Program-made: the position numbers and the translations under genes
From: Symbiodinium natans
Lineage: Eukaryota > Sar > Dinophyceae > Suessiales > Symbiodiniaceae
Assembly (NCBI GenBank): GCA_905221605.1
Contig: CAJNDS010000145.1
Location: forward strand, 151,744-215,743
DNA length: 64,000 nt
Direction: 5' to 3'
Notes under the pieces: model-generated
Database searches by the model: none
Told to the model about the DNA's origin: nothing
Seen by the model: the letters and a program-made list of their open reading frames with translations, nothing else
Part shown: positions 11,701 through 23,700 of the stretch, piece by piece
Numbering within the stretch: the first letter of the stretch is position 1
How the letters are laid out: every line of letters starts with the position of its first letter

Positions 11701-14700
11701 TGCTAATGCTGCTATCACCTGCAGGCAAGGTGCTCCTTGCTGCCATCTGCCGAGTGGAAGCATCGCGACGCTACTTCCGGCGGCACAGTGTACCCAGAGG
11801 TTCCTTCTTTGACAAATATGCTCGTGCTGCGCAAGAGGCTCGAAGCAAGCAATCTTTAGGCGTTGACGTTCCAACAGAACCGGCTGGCCTGGAGCTTGGG
11901 GGTCAATATGGAATGGAGGAGGACCAAGCGAGTGCACAACATCAACCGTCGATCCGGAACAGGTCAAAATTTGCATGGAAAAGGCTGGACTTGCAAGCAG
12001 ATCCAATAGCGCACAGCAGGGGCTGCGCTTTCACATGCGCGCAAGGCGAAGGAACGCACCTACCCTGAGCTCCAGCAGTCTGCCAGGTGCAAGATTGTCG
12101 TCCTCGCCCTCGAGCTCGGAGGCCGTTGGAGCGCCGAGGCCGCGACCTTCATCCGCCTTCTTGCGCGCGCCCGCGCTCCACCCCTCCCCGCCTCCTCCCG
12201 TGGGGCCGGCATTTCCGCCTATGCCTCCCGCTGGTCGGCCTTGCTGTCATTCGCTGCCGCCCGCGCCTTCGCAGCTAGCCTCCTCGCCTTGCCTCTTTCC
12301 GGCACGGCCAATGTTGATGGCGAGGCCCCGTTGCCCAGCGACATCCTCGCTGACTCCGCCCAATCCCCGCCCCTCTCAAGCCGTATGCCCTAGGCCACTA
12401 GGTGTGCACTGGGACCGCTTCGCCTGGGACGTTGGAAAAAGGTGCGCAGAAAAAAAACTACAGGCCCCCAGCTGCACAGGAAGCGCCCAGGGGCGGCCAG
12501 GCGTTTTTTTTTTCGGTAATGCGTCAGCACATGCCACGGGATCATGCTTACCCACACCCCAGGCGTATCTGCTGCCGACCTGCGCTGCGGACTTACGAAG
12601 GAGCTCGCATGAGCACCGTGAGCACCGTCCCCGTTTCCCGTGTGGGAGGTGGATGATCAGCTAACGCGAGAGATCACCCGATTTGGAGGGGGGGCGGGAA
12701 TGATTTTAAACTTTTGCCGAGGACGCCTTGTTGATGTTTTTCGGGGGTACCGGCCACCTTCCAGGACCGCAAAAAAGAGCCCGCATCGTGAGCATCAGCG
12801 GGTCGAGCCTCGGGTTTCGGAGCAGCTGTCAGCTTCGAAAACGCAGAAAACGCTGTAAAATACCGTGGTGTTACGTGCTGTTATGGACATTTCCGGTTTC
12901 AAGCCGCCATATGTTCCCACAAGCCACTAATGCTTGGAGGCCGGAGCCGCTGATGCTCATGATGCGCGGCCGGTAGCACGGCAAGGATGCGCATCATCGA
13001 GGCTTCGTTTCTTCTGGCGCGCGTCAGCAGCATCAGCGGGACCCTTGGGGGCGAGGGTGGGGGGCTGCCCTGGTCGGCACGCGGCGTGCCCGGCTGTGGG
13101 CGGTAGCCCCTTTAGATTTAGGGTTTCCTTTGGCGCCCAAAACCATTTACACCCTTGCAGCGTTACCCTAAACTCTACAATTTTGAGCCTTGAAGAGCAA
13201 CCCTGCGGGCTTAACAAAGTTTGCTCGAACCACAAATCCTAAACCCTGAACCCTGAACACCCTGAAACCGTGTACAAGCCGGCAGGCGATGACTGCAAAG
13301 AATCGCTCCAGGGCATTGTCTGGGGCGATGTTGTTCCTCGGCTTCACACCTAAACCCTAAACCCTAAACCCTAAACCCTAAACCCTAAACCCTAAACCCT
13401 CAACCCTCAAGCCCCAACCCTCAACCCTCAACCCCTCAGCCCTACAGTAAACCCCTCCGAGCTCAAGGGCTTACAGGGGCTTTGAGGCCCATCGGGGTGT
13501 TGAGCCGGCTACGCCAGCTGCCCTACGCCGCAATCCCCAAACTCTTTCCCTCAGGGTTACATGTTCGGATGCTTTCCGTTGTACTAACCGTTCTTCATAT
13601 GGGGATTTTCTTTATTAGGGATTATATTAGCGGGTACTCTAATCCCATTAAGGATTGTTCGTATCAGGGGGAACATCTCAAGTCACACATGGTCCCTGCG
13701 CCTGGTCCCCTGCCTTCTTTGAAGGGTCTTGAGGTATGGATTGGGCTTGACAGGGGAAAATTAGAAGTCCCCAATAACTAGTAATTGCTCAAGAACCGCG
13801 AACAACTAAAACATCATCTTCCTTATTAGGTGTGATTTTGGTTGTTTTCTTTTGGGGTTCTTAAGCAATTAGTAGATAAGGGGGCCCACATTAAGGGACC
13901 CATGTAGCTACCCTAAGAGAAGCCCGAAGCCCAAAGGCTTGCAGGGGGGCAGGGCTATTTTGATACCTAAGCCCGAACTCCTGAACTCCTGAACCCGATG
14001 GTTTAGCCCTTAAAGTCACCAAACAATCATGATAAACTAGCAAGCAAAAATTAGAAATCACCACAGCAATAAAAATTAGTAATAGTAAGAATAAGAATCA
14101 TAGTAAGAATGATATCAATAATAATAATAAGAAACAAATAATGCCAGCGCCCTCAACTTGGGAACCGGCTGGAAATGCGAAAAGTGATATCGCATGCTAA
14201 ACCCTCAAGCCTAATCCTCCCTCTTCTTTAAGGGTTAGGGTTTAGGGTTTAGGTTTGGGGGTTTAGGGTTTGGGAAACCCAGCTCCTCAATTTCGTAAGC
14301 CTAGGAAATCTTGCAGCCTCTGAAAGTCTTCCTACGCTAGATGCTCTTAGCATAAGGCTTTCAAGAACTCCCCGCAGAGATCCTACAAGTCCTGCAGCCT
14401 CGAAGTTCAAGGTATCCCTTCAACTCAGGACCCTGCACGTTGAACACACACCCTGAGCCTTAACCCCAAACCCTAAACCCTAAACCCTGCACCCTAAACC
14501 CCGCTCTACATGAACCCTAAGCCCTGAGCTGCAACGCTTAGAAGATGGAGGGTCGTCGCGGGCGTGAATTGCGTCAGCGCCCAGTGCAGGGAGGCTGCAT
14601 AAGCCTGGTTTAGTTACTTAGCTAGTTGAGTTAGTTTAGTTAGTCTAGTAGTTTAGTTAGCTAGTTTAGTTAGTTTAGCTAGTTAGTCAGTTAGTTCGTT

Positions 14701-17700
14701 AGTTAGATTTAGTGAGTTAGCTCGTTAGCTAGTCAGTGAGTTTGTGAGTTAGTTAGCTAGTTAGTTAGTTGCTAGATACTTAGTTAGTTAGTTGGTTAGT
14801 TAGTTTGTTTAGATCATTCGTTAGTTGGTTAAGTTAGTTTGTAAGGTTAATTTAGTTTAGTTTAGCGTAGTTTTGTGTAGTTTAGCTGAGCTTACCTTAG
14901 CTCAGCTTAGTTTAGTTCGTTTACTTAGCTTAGCTATTTCATTCTTGCTTAGGAAGTTATCACTGCAGCAGACTGCTCAAAAGATGGCTGGGTGCAGTGC
15001 TCCGGTCCCTCAGGCCTGCAATGCGGGATTTAAGGATCACCTCGAAACTCGCGTAAAACCATGTTTCAAGTTCATTAAGCAGCAGGTAGAACAAAAACGC
15101 TCTGAACTCGACATCCAAATTACTCCCGGTTGATCCCTTGGGATGTTCCCCCGTATACTAACAGTCCTCAATAGGGAGTACATAATAGGTGGTACTATAA
15201 TCCCTATTAAGGACTGTTGCTAGAAGGGGAAACATCCCAATTAATACCGGGCAAAGAAGCACTCCCAACTGTGCTGCCGTTCTCTTCCGCAGGGGTATTC
15301 TCACAAAGTTGAAGTACGCAGAGAACCCACAAGAAGGAATCAGAATTGGGTGGCTGACATTTGTGGTTATAACAAGAAACTTCCGGGAGAGGTCTGTTGA
15401 GGAATTCCTGCATGGTCCAGCCCATCTCTATCGAGCCTGCCGAAAGGGTGCGTCGTCGATCTGCACCTTCCCAGCTTGCTTTAGGGTTTAGGGTTTAGGG
15501 CTTAGGGCTTAGGGCTTAGGGCTTAGGGCTTAGGTATCACGGGATATCTACGCAACGCTGGCTCCCGGTAACATCAGCTACTCGACGATGGCTTCTTCCA
15601 GGGCATCGCTCCAAGAAGGCTGCTGAAGGGTAAACGAAAAGCGAGATGCAATGTCTCAGTCTGGGAAAATAGACCTGTATTGACTTGAAAGCATAAACCC
15701 TAAAGTCTAAAACCCTGCAAGCAAGGTTGGATTGCCCTAGGACAGGGCATGGTGGTAGCTGTAACTCAGCATCAACTATCGAACATGTTTCTTTTCTGCC
15801 CTCTGGGTTTAGGGTTTAGGGTTTAGGGTTTAGGGTTTGGGTTTAGGGTTTAGGGTTTAGGGTTTAGGGTTTAGGGTTTAGGGTTTAGGGTTTAGGTTTA
15901 CAGGGCCTAGGGTTCAGGACCCTTGGGTTTCGGGTCGAGGACTTCAGCAACTACAGCGGAAACGTGGAAACGAATACGGACAGGAGCCTTGATGAAGCCT
16001 GCCCTTAAACTCTATATAAACCCCCCATGTAAACCCTATGTCAACCCTACATAAAAACATAAATCCACCCCTATATCTGAACCCTATAGTAACCCTACAT
16101 AGACCCTAGATAAGCCCCCTATTAACCCATACCCAGGCCAGACTGCCTAAACCCTATAGTAACCCTACATAGACCCTATATAAAGCCCCCTATAAACCCA
16201 TACCCAGGCCTTATTTTTTCTTTTTTATTTTTTACTTTCTCCTGTATAATTTACTAAATACAAGTCGCCTCGAGGAGCCAGCTCCGGCCATCCAGGTGCA
16301 TCGCCCCAATGCCGTACCTGGGCTTGGCAAGCTCTCAAGACGAGGTGTGTTGTGCCCGAAACTCTACTAACCCTAGAAGCCCAAGAAGCCCAAGAAGCCC
16401 TAAACCCTAAACCCTAAACCCTAGACACCCTAAACCCGAAACCCTCTTCCCTAGAAGCCCAGAAGCCCTAGAGAAACCCTAGAACCACTTTGACTAAGGG
16501 GTATAAGGAGGGACCCTTGATCTTTCTCCCTAGGAGGGACCTTTAATCTCACTCGCCTACATAACCCCTTTTTATGTATACACATATATATATATATACC
16601 TTATGTACTAAGCAGCCCCTAGATAACCGGTCCCTTATAAGGGCCCCTCCTCTAGTCCCTTTATTTGAACGCTTTGAACCCTGAAAACACTGCAAGGCAT
16701 CCTGGTGTTTAGGCACTGAGAGTTTAAAGGGTTGAGGCCTTAGGCACTTAGGGTTTGGATGGGTTTAGGGCTTAGGGACGGGGGTTTATGAACTCAGGGT
16801 TTAGGCACTCAGGGTTTAGGGTTTAGGGTTGAGGGTTGACGGTTGAGAAAATAAGGGCGTTAGGGTGCAGGGCTGAACGCTTCGGAACTTAAAGTTTGGG
16901 GTTTGGGGACTGAGGGGTTTCGGGCTTGAAGAGTTTAGGGTTTAGGGTTAAGGGTTAACCTTCTAAAACCTCAACTTTCGAGCCGAAGCCGCAAAGCTTG
17001 GCGCCAGGGCTTTGGGAAGTTTCAGGCTCAGGGCTTAGGGCTTAGGTGAGGGTTTAGGGTTTAGGGTTCAGGGTTCAGGGTTCAGGGTTTAGGGTTTAGG
17101 GTTTGGGGCTTAGGGCTTAGGGGTTAGGGCTTAGGGGTTCGGGGTTTAGGGCTGAGGGTTTAGGGATAGGGTCGTACAGGAGCTGTGAAAAACGCTGCCG
17201 CGCGTCTGGTGAGCCAACTGACGAACTCTTTCCATAGGCGGCTCTGAATACCCTGGCTCTTCTATGAAATCCCTTCAACTTATGTTCTTTGTTGAGGTTT
17301 TTTACAGTTTAGGGTGTTAGGGTGTTAGGGTTTACTGCTTCCTTGTTGGGGTCATATTAAAAATGATCATGTTTATTCCTTATTGGGAATTTAATAGGAC
17401 AAAAATGTATTTAGGGTCACCCTGAGGTCCTGATTCCTCAGCCGGGAGGCCACAGGCAGGCAATGATGTGGTTCACGAGGAGCATGACCATCACAAGCCC
17501 GATCACCTCTGCACTTCCATCTAAACCCTTGGCCCTAAGCCCTAAGCCCTAAGCCCTAAGCCCTAAACCCAAAAACCTAAACCCCACACCCTAAGCCCTA
17601 AACCCCAAACCCTAAACCCTAAACCCTAAACCCTAAACCCTAAACCCTAAACCCTAAACCCCAAACCCTAAACCCTAAACCCTAAACCCTAAACCCTACG

Positions 17701-20700
17701 CAGGGGGACCCAGGGCCAAGAGCTTAGGCTTGGCAGCTCGAGGGCTCACGCGGTCGAAGCGCCTGTCCCCCTAAACCCAAACTCAGGCTCCTTGAGGCTT
17801 CCTGAAAAACCCGCGTAGAGCTCTAGATAGGGTTTAGGGTTTAGGGTTTAGGGTTTAGGGTTTAGGGGTTGAGGGGTTGAGGGGTTGAGGGGTTTAGGGG
17901 TTTAGGGGTTTAGGGGTTTAGGGGTTTAGGGGTTTAGGGGTTTAGGGGTTTAGGGCTTAAGGTTTGGGGTTTAGGGTTTAAGGTCCTGTAACCGTAAAGC
18001 CGAAACTCCAGACCTGCGACAAGCCAAAGAAGCTTGCTGGCTGAGATTTGTGCCGGGTGGGGTCGGGGGGTTAGGGCTGTAGGGCTTTCGGGTTTAGGGC
18101 TGAAAAGTTTTGGCTTTCAGGGTTGTAGGGCTTTAGGGCTGGGAGGCTAAGGGCTTTAGGCTTCAGGGGTCTTAAGGGTTTTGTGTTGAAGCGCGCGGTC
18201 TTCGTTGCATGAAAGAGCCGAACAAGCAGAGTGAGGTTCAGGGCTTTGGATTTGAGGCCCTGAGTTGACCAACTAGGGTTTTAGGGTTTAGGGTTTAGGG
18301 TTTTAGGGTTTTAGGGTTCTAGGGTTTTAGGGTTTTAGGGTTTAGGGTTTAGGGTTTAGGGTTTAGGGTTTTAAGGTTTCAGGGTTTAGGGTTTTAGGGT
18401 TTTAGGGTTTTAGGGTTTTAGGGTTTTAGGGTTTTAGGGTTTAGGGTTTAGGGTTTTAGGGTTTTAGGGTTTAGGGTTTAGGGTTTAGGGTTTTAGGGTT
18501 TAGGGTTTAGGGTTTAGGTAGCACTGCATGCTTCCAGAAGCCAAAAACTGTGCACCGGGGAACTCTGCCTAAGTCCTACAACTCTGAACCCCCCCCCCCC
18601 CCCCCCCCTAAACCCTAAACCCTACCCCTAAACCCTAAACCCTAAACCCTAAACCCTAAACCCTAACCCCTAACCCCTAACCCCTAACCCCTAACCCCTA
18701 AACCCTAAACCCTAAACCCTAAACCCTAAACCCTAAACCCTAAACCCTAAGCAGCACTGCTCTCGGCTGCTCTTAGCAGGGCAGCTGTAAATCTAATTTT
18801 TTGGCTGCCTGTTAAGAAACCCAAGAAAGCCAAAAAAGGCTAAAGATGTAAAGTTACAGTAAAGCACCACAAAGTGCTCTAGACCCAAAAACCCTCAGAG
18901 CAAGCAACCTTAAACCCCAGACCCAAGAAGCCCCCAAAACCCCTGGAAGCTAAAAAAACCCGACAAGGCTAACCCTCCAAAAAACCCTGGATCCCCCCAA
19001 AACCCTGAAACCCAAACACCTAAACCCAGAAACTCCCAAAACACCCAAAACACGAAATCCAAAAAACAACAACTCCCCAAAAAAAAAAAAACTAAACCCC
19101 CCAAAGCTCCCAAACCCTAAGCCCTAAACCCGAAACCCCGAAACCCTGAAACCCAAAACTCTCGAAGCCCTGCCTTTGAGAGCATGAAGGCATGCGTTGA
19201 CAGCACTCCTTAGTTTAGGGTTTTAGGTTCAGGGTTTAGGGTTCAGGGAGGGTAGAGGGTTTAGGGTTTAGGGTGAGGCATGTAGAGCTCGTGTTTAGGG
19301 CTTTGAGGGTGAAAGGGTTGTAAGAAACTCTATATACAGACTCTTCTCCCCCGCAGCAAACAAACCCCAGAATCACCTTCCCTGAGCCCTAAACTCTAAA
19401 CCTTTGCTAGTACATACACCAATAACCCTTGAAACCATGCCAGATCATATCGCCAAACCATACCTGGATTCTTCCCTGCACCTTCACCGCCCAAAAGAAA
19501 AGGTAGGGCACCCTAAACCCCAAACCCTAAACCCTGAACCCGAAACCCTAAACCCCAAACCCTAAACCCTAAACCCAAGGCTCTGTTGGCGACGATCATG
19601 AGCTCCTGCTGTAGCTTCGCCACACGCAGCAGGCGGATCAAGCGGAGGAGCCTGCCGCCATTGTTGTCACAAGTCTGTTTAGGCTTGAAGTGGTTCGGTG
19701 CTGTGGGAATTTGGGAAGTCTCGGGTTTAGGGTTGGGTCTCGTCCCGAGCACGTTTCCCCTTGTTTGATTCCACCGCTTGCCATGCTCATGCGTTTCTCT
19801 GCCCCTCCAGCTGCAGCATGGGACACCGGATGCGCTGTGCGGCCTCAGAGGGGCTTGGCGACCTTATGACTTCGTTCCTCCTGCTCCTGACCTCACAGAG
19901 ATCAGCGTGGTGGCTCTGCACAAGTACAAGAGGTCTTTTGTGTTGGTCAAAGGTTCTCTTGCCAAAGTGCAAGATATCTCCTCAGGTGTGTGACTGCCGG
20001 TTCCGTGTCACAGCAGGACGGGGATTGCATCATGTCGCGGAGAGAAGTAAAAAGGGGTTTTGGGTTCAGGGTGTGGAGTTTGAGGCGTGGGACGACCTCC
20101 TCCTCCCTCCCTCCCCTCCCGCCCGAAACCCTAAACTCTAGGCCCTAAACCATACACCAGAAACCCTAAACCCTAAAACCTGTCCCCCATATCCTAAACC
20201 CACTTAAGCACTAAGCCCTGAAGCCTCTCCAGGGAGTCTGCAAACAGCCAGCCCGAAGCCCTGTACCTTCAACCCTGCACCCAAAGCCCTAAAGCTTCAA
20301 CCCAGAACAGTCACGAATCCCTGAACCCGAAAGCCTAGCGATGCCCTAAATCCCTAAGCAAGCCCCAAGCCCTATACTACAATAAGCCCTAAACCCGAAA
20401 AACCCACCTGAACCCTTAATCCCTGAACCCCAAACCCTAAACCCTAAACCCTAAACCCAAAACCTAAAACCCAAAACCCAAAACCCAAAACCCTAAACCC
20501 TTAAACCCTAAACCCTGAACCCCACCCGCCGGTCGCCTTAGGCTGCGCAGGAACCGGGCAGATCTCCAAACAGAATTCGACTCCGCCATCTTCCAAGCCG
20601 AAGGGCTTTAGGTTTTTTTTGGGTTTTTGGGTTGTTTTTGGTTTTAGGTCTTTTTGGGTTTTAGTTTTTTTTTTTTTGGGGGGGGGTAGGTTTTTTTTGG

Positions 20701-23700
20701 GTTTTAGGGTTTTTTTGGGTTTTAGAGTTTGGAGTTTTGGGGTCTTAGGGTTTTAGGGGTTCGATGGTTTAGTGGTTTAGGGGTTTGGGCGTTGAAGAGA
20801 TTTTTGGGTTTTAGGTGCTGAGGGTTGTTTTGGGTTTGGGGGCTTGAGTGAAATTGTAGAGGTTCAGGCTTTAGGGGTTTTGGGTTTTGGTTCGCTTGCT
20901 AAGGGGCAGCCAGTCCGCTATATTCCTGTACAACCTTATTGTTCAATTGTGTTCCTTTACTTCTCCAAAAAACTAGAGGAATGAACAAGCTTAAAGTCCA
21001 TCTATTGGCTAAGTAAACACTGCGTAGTAAGCTTCGTCTTGAGGTGATGAGGGGTTGATCTGAAGCTTGGGACCTGACACCCAAACACCATCGCAGAGGA
21101 TTGACAAGAGAAGGCCATAACAAAACAAACAGCACCCAATTTGCGGCAGTATTGTGTTCCTTCGCTTTGTTGTTTGGTTTTGGCTAGCTTCCGTGCTAAC
21201 CCCAAACCTGAACCCGAAACCCTAAACCTGAACCCTAAACCCTGAACCCTAATCCCAGTAAATCGTCCAGCGAAACGCCGAAACCTTCGACCGCACCTGC
21301 TGGGACTCCAAAACGACGAGCGTGATGTCCAGTGAGACCTGGGGTTCAGAACTAGCCCTAAACCCTAAACCTAAACTCTAAACCCTAAATCCTAAACCCC
21401 AAACCCTAAACCCTTAGGGTTTTCGGGTTCCTGGGACGTCCGGAGCCCATAGAAAGAGGCATAATCACATGCATATTCTTGCAGGTCCCGGAAAAGGGCT
21501 CATAGCCATGTGCTTTCCCAAGCTGTTTTCTGAAGAACATCCCCAAATCTTCCCTACATTTCCGCCCTTAATGATTTGGTTTTTAGCAGGGGCATATGAT
21601 CTCAAGCCGAACACCTCGACAGATTAAGGAGGTGTTGTGTCAGGTTTCCTTGAAAGCTTCAGATTCAGAGTCTATAGGCGTTTAGGGTGTGCTGGGGTAG
21701 GTTTGGGCGCCCTACAAAGATAGATTTTTGATGGCTTTAGAAGGGTTATGTAGGGGATGAAGGGTAACATAAACTGTGTGCAAACCTACCTCTGTGTAGG
21801 GTACCCCTAAACCCTAAACCCTAAACCCTAAACCCTAAACCCTAAACCCTAAACCCTAAACCCTAAACCCCCAAAAGCAGCTTCCAACTCTTGCGCGCCC
21901 TGCAAGTGCAGCATAGCTGCCAGGACCACATCTAGCCCCAGCCAGGACTTGGCATAACGCCGAGCTAGAACAGACCTCTGGGGTTTAGGGTTTAGGGTTT
22001 AGGGTTTAGGGTTTAGGGTTTAGGGTTTAGGGTTTAGGGTTTAGGGTTCAGCAATTCTGGGGTTTGGAGGTTTGGGGGTTTACGAGTTTGCAGGTTTGGT
22101 GTTTAGGAATTTTCAGGATTGGGGTTTAAGTAGGGCTTTTGGGGTTCAGCGAGCCTTTTCGGGGAAGGTTTGGGGGTGTTGAATTCAAGGGCCCTTGTGT
22201 CTTTTTGTACACACCACCGCCGTTCACAACCGAGCTAAGGCTTGAGAGGCCTGCGCCCCATCCTAAACCCTAAACCCTAAACCCTAAACCCTAAACCCTA
22301 AACAATCCCGGCCTGTGGTACTAAGAGCCCCAGGATGTTTAGTTTGGCTTTTTGTGGGGGCGGGGGGGGGGGGCTCAGAACTGCAGGGTTTAGTTTTGAT
22401 TGCTTTAGGCTTTAGGGTTTTCAGGTTGTAGGGTTTTAGGGTTTGAGGGTTTTAGATTCAAAGTCCGAGAACTTTGTGTGCTTCAAAGGGCTTGGTGGCT
22501 TAAGGGCTTCTAAGGTTTAGAGTGTGCAGGGCTGAGAGGCCTCCCATTACAGCGATCCCTTTTACGCCCGGCGGCGCCTATACCGCTTGTTCACTCCCCC
22601 AAAAAAGCTCACAAACCGGGAGCCCCCAATTAGACGATGCAAGGACACTGACGTCCTGCGTGCTATGCAAGACACAGAAAACTGTGACAGACCTGGTCGT
22701 GACTCAGAGCATGATGCGCTCAAAGGGCTCCGGGGCTGCTTGAGGTTTAGAGTTTGCAGGGCTGAGGGCTTGGGCCTAGGCCTACCTAGGCCCTGCACCG
22801 CCTACAACTCCAAATTCCTCCCCCTCCCTGAAGTGCAATAAATGCGGGTCCCTAAATCCTTGTAACCTATGCGCACTAAACACTTCTAAAACCTGAGCCC
22901 CAAAAAACGCTGAACTCTAGAAACCTTTACACCCTGCATCCCTGTAAACCCTACAGAGCCATAAGCTACATGAACTATATAAGCCCAAATCAGCCCAAAC
23001 CTCTATCCTACAACCCTAAACCCTAAACCCTAAACCCTCCCCCAAACCCAGCAGCATCCCTTGCGGTGTAGGGGCGGTCGCATCTCCAGCGCGCCGCGGG
23101 TCTCTACCCCGAACAGCACATGCCTCGCACCGGGTTTAGGGTTTAGGTTTAGGGTTTAGGGTTTAGGGTTTAGGGTTTAGGATTTAGGGTTTAGGGTAGC
23201 CCTGAACCCTAACCCTCATCCCTAAACCCTAAACCCTCATCCCTAAACCCTCATCCCTAAGTCCCAAAAGCCCTAAAGTCCCCTGAAACCCCTTCTGATG
23301 TCAAGGAAGAATGCCCCTTGCAGATGTCTATGTGTATATCATATGTGCATTGATATATGTATGTATGCATGTAAGGTGTCAGTATTTGGAGAAATGTTAG
23401 TATGTCAGCCCAGTTGCAACGCAGATTTTCAGGACAAGTTGATCCGTTGGGGTTTGCACATGGCAGGGCCTGTCTGGGCGCAGGGACCATTCCCGAGGAA
23501 CATTCTGCAGGTTTGGCCAAATCAATCCTGTGACTATAGCACTGCAATCCTCTAACCCTTCAAACGCCTATGCGCCAACTTTCATCTTAGATGCCCGTAG
23601 TAGAGGGATGTCCAAAAGGCCAACACGTGTCTAAAGCATGTGACCCGACAAGACAAACCGGTAGCCAATAAAAGCTTGGCTGTTAGAGGTTCCAGGTTCA

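Larger units (their letters stand above)
10820..13105 (+). mobile_element. Telomere-repeat-free block holding the retroelement remnant and its 3' region
   Basis: This ~2.3 kb block is the longest stretch in the window without CCCTAAA/TTTAGGG arrays. It lies inside the gene A intron between S6 exons. It starts beside a G/A tract, carries several plus-strand open frames (10896-11231, 11487-11641, 11711-12068) and the LINE-like tail, followed by ~700 bp of GC-rich 3' sequence with repeated gtgagca/gcatca words. Limits are approximate; no target duplication was found. Confidence 0.45.
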
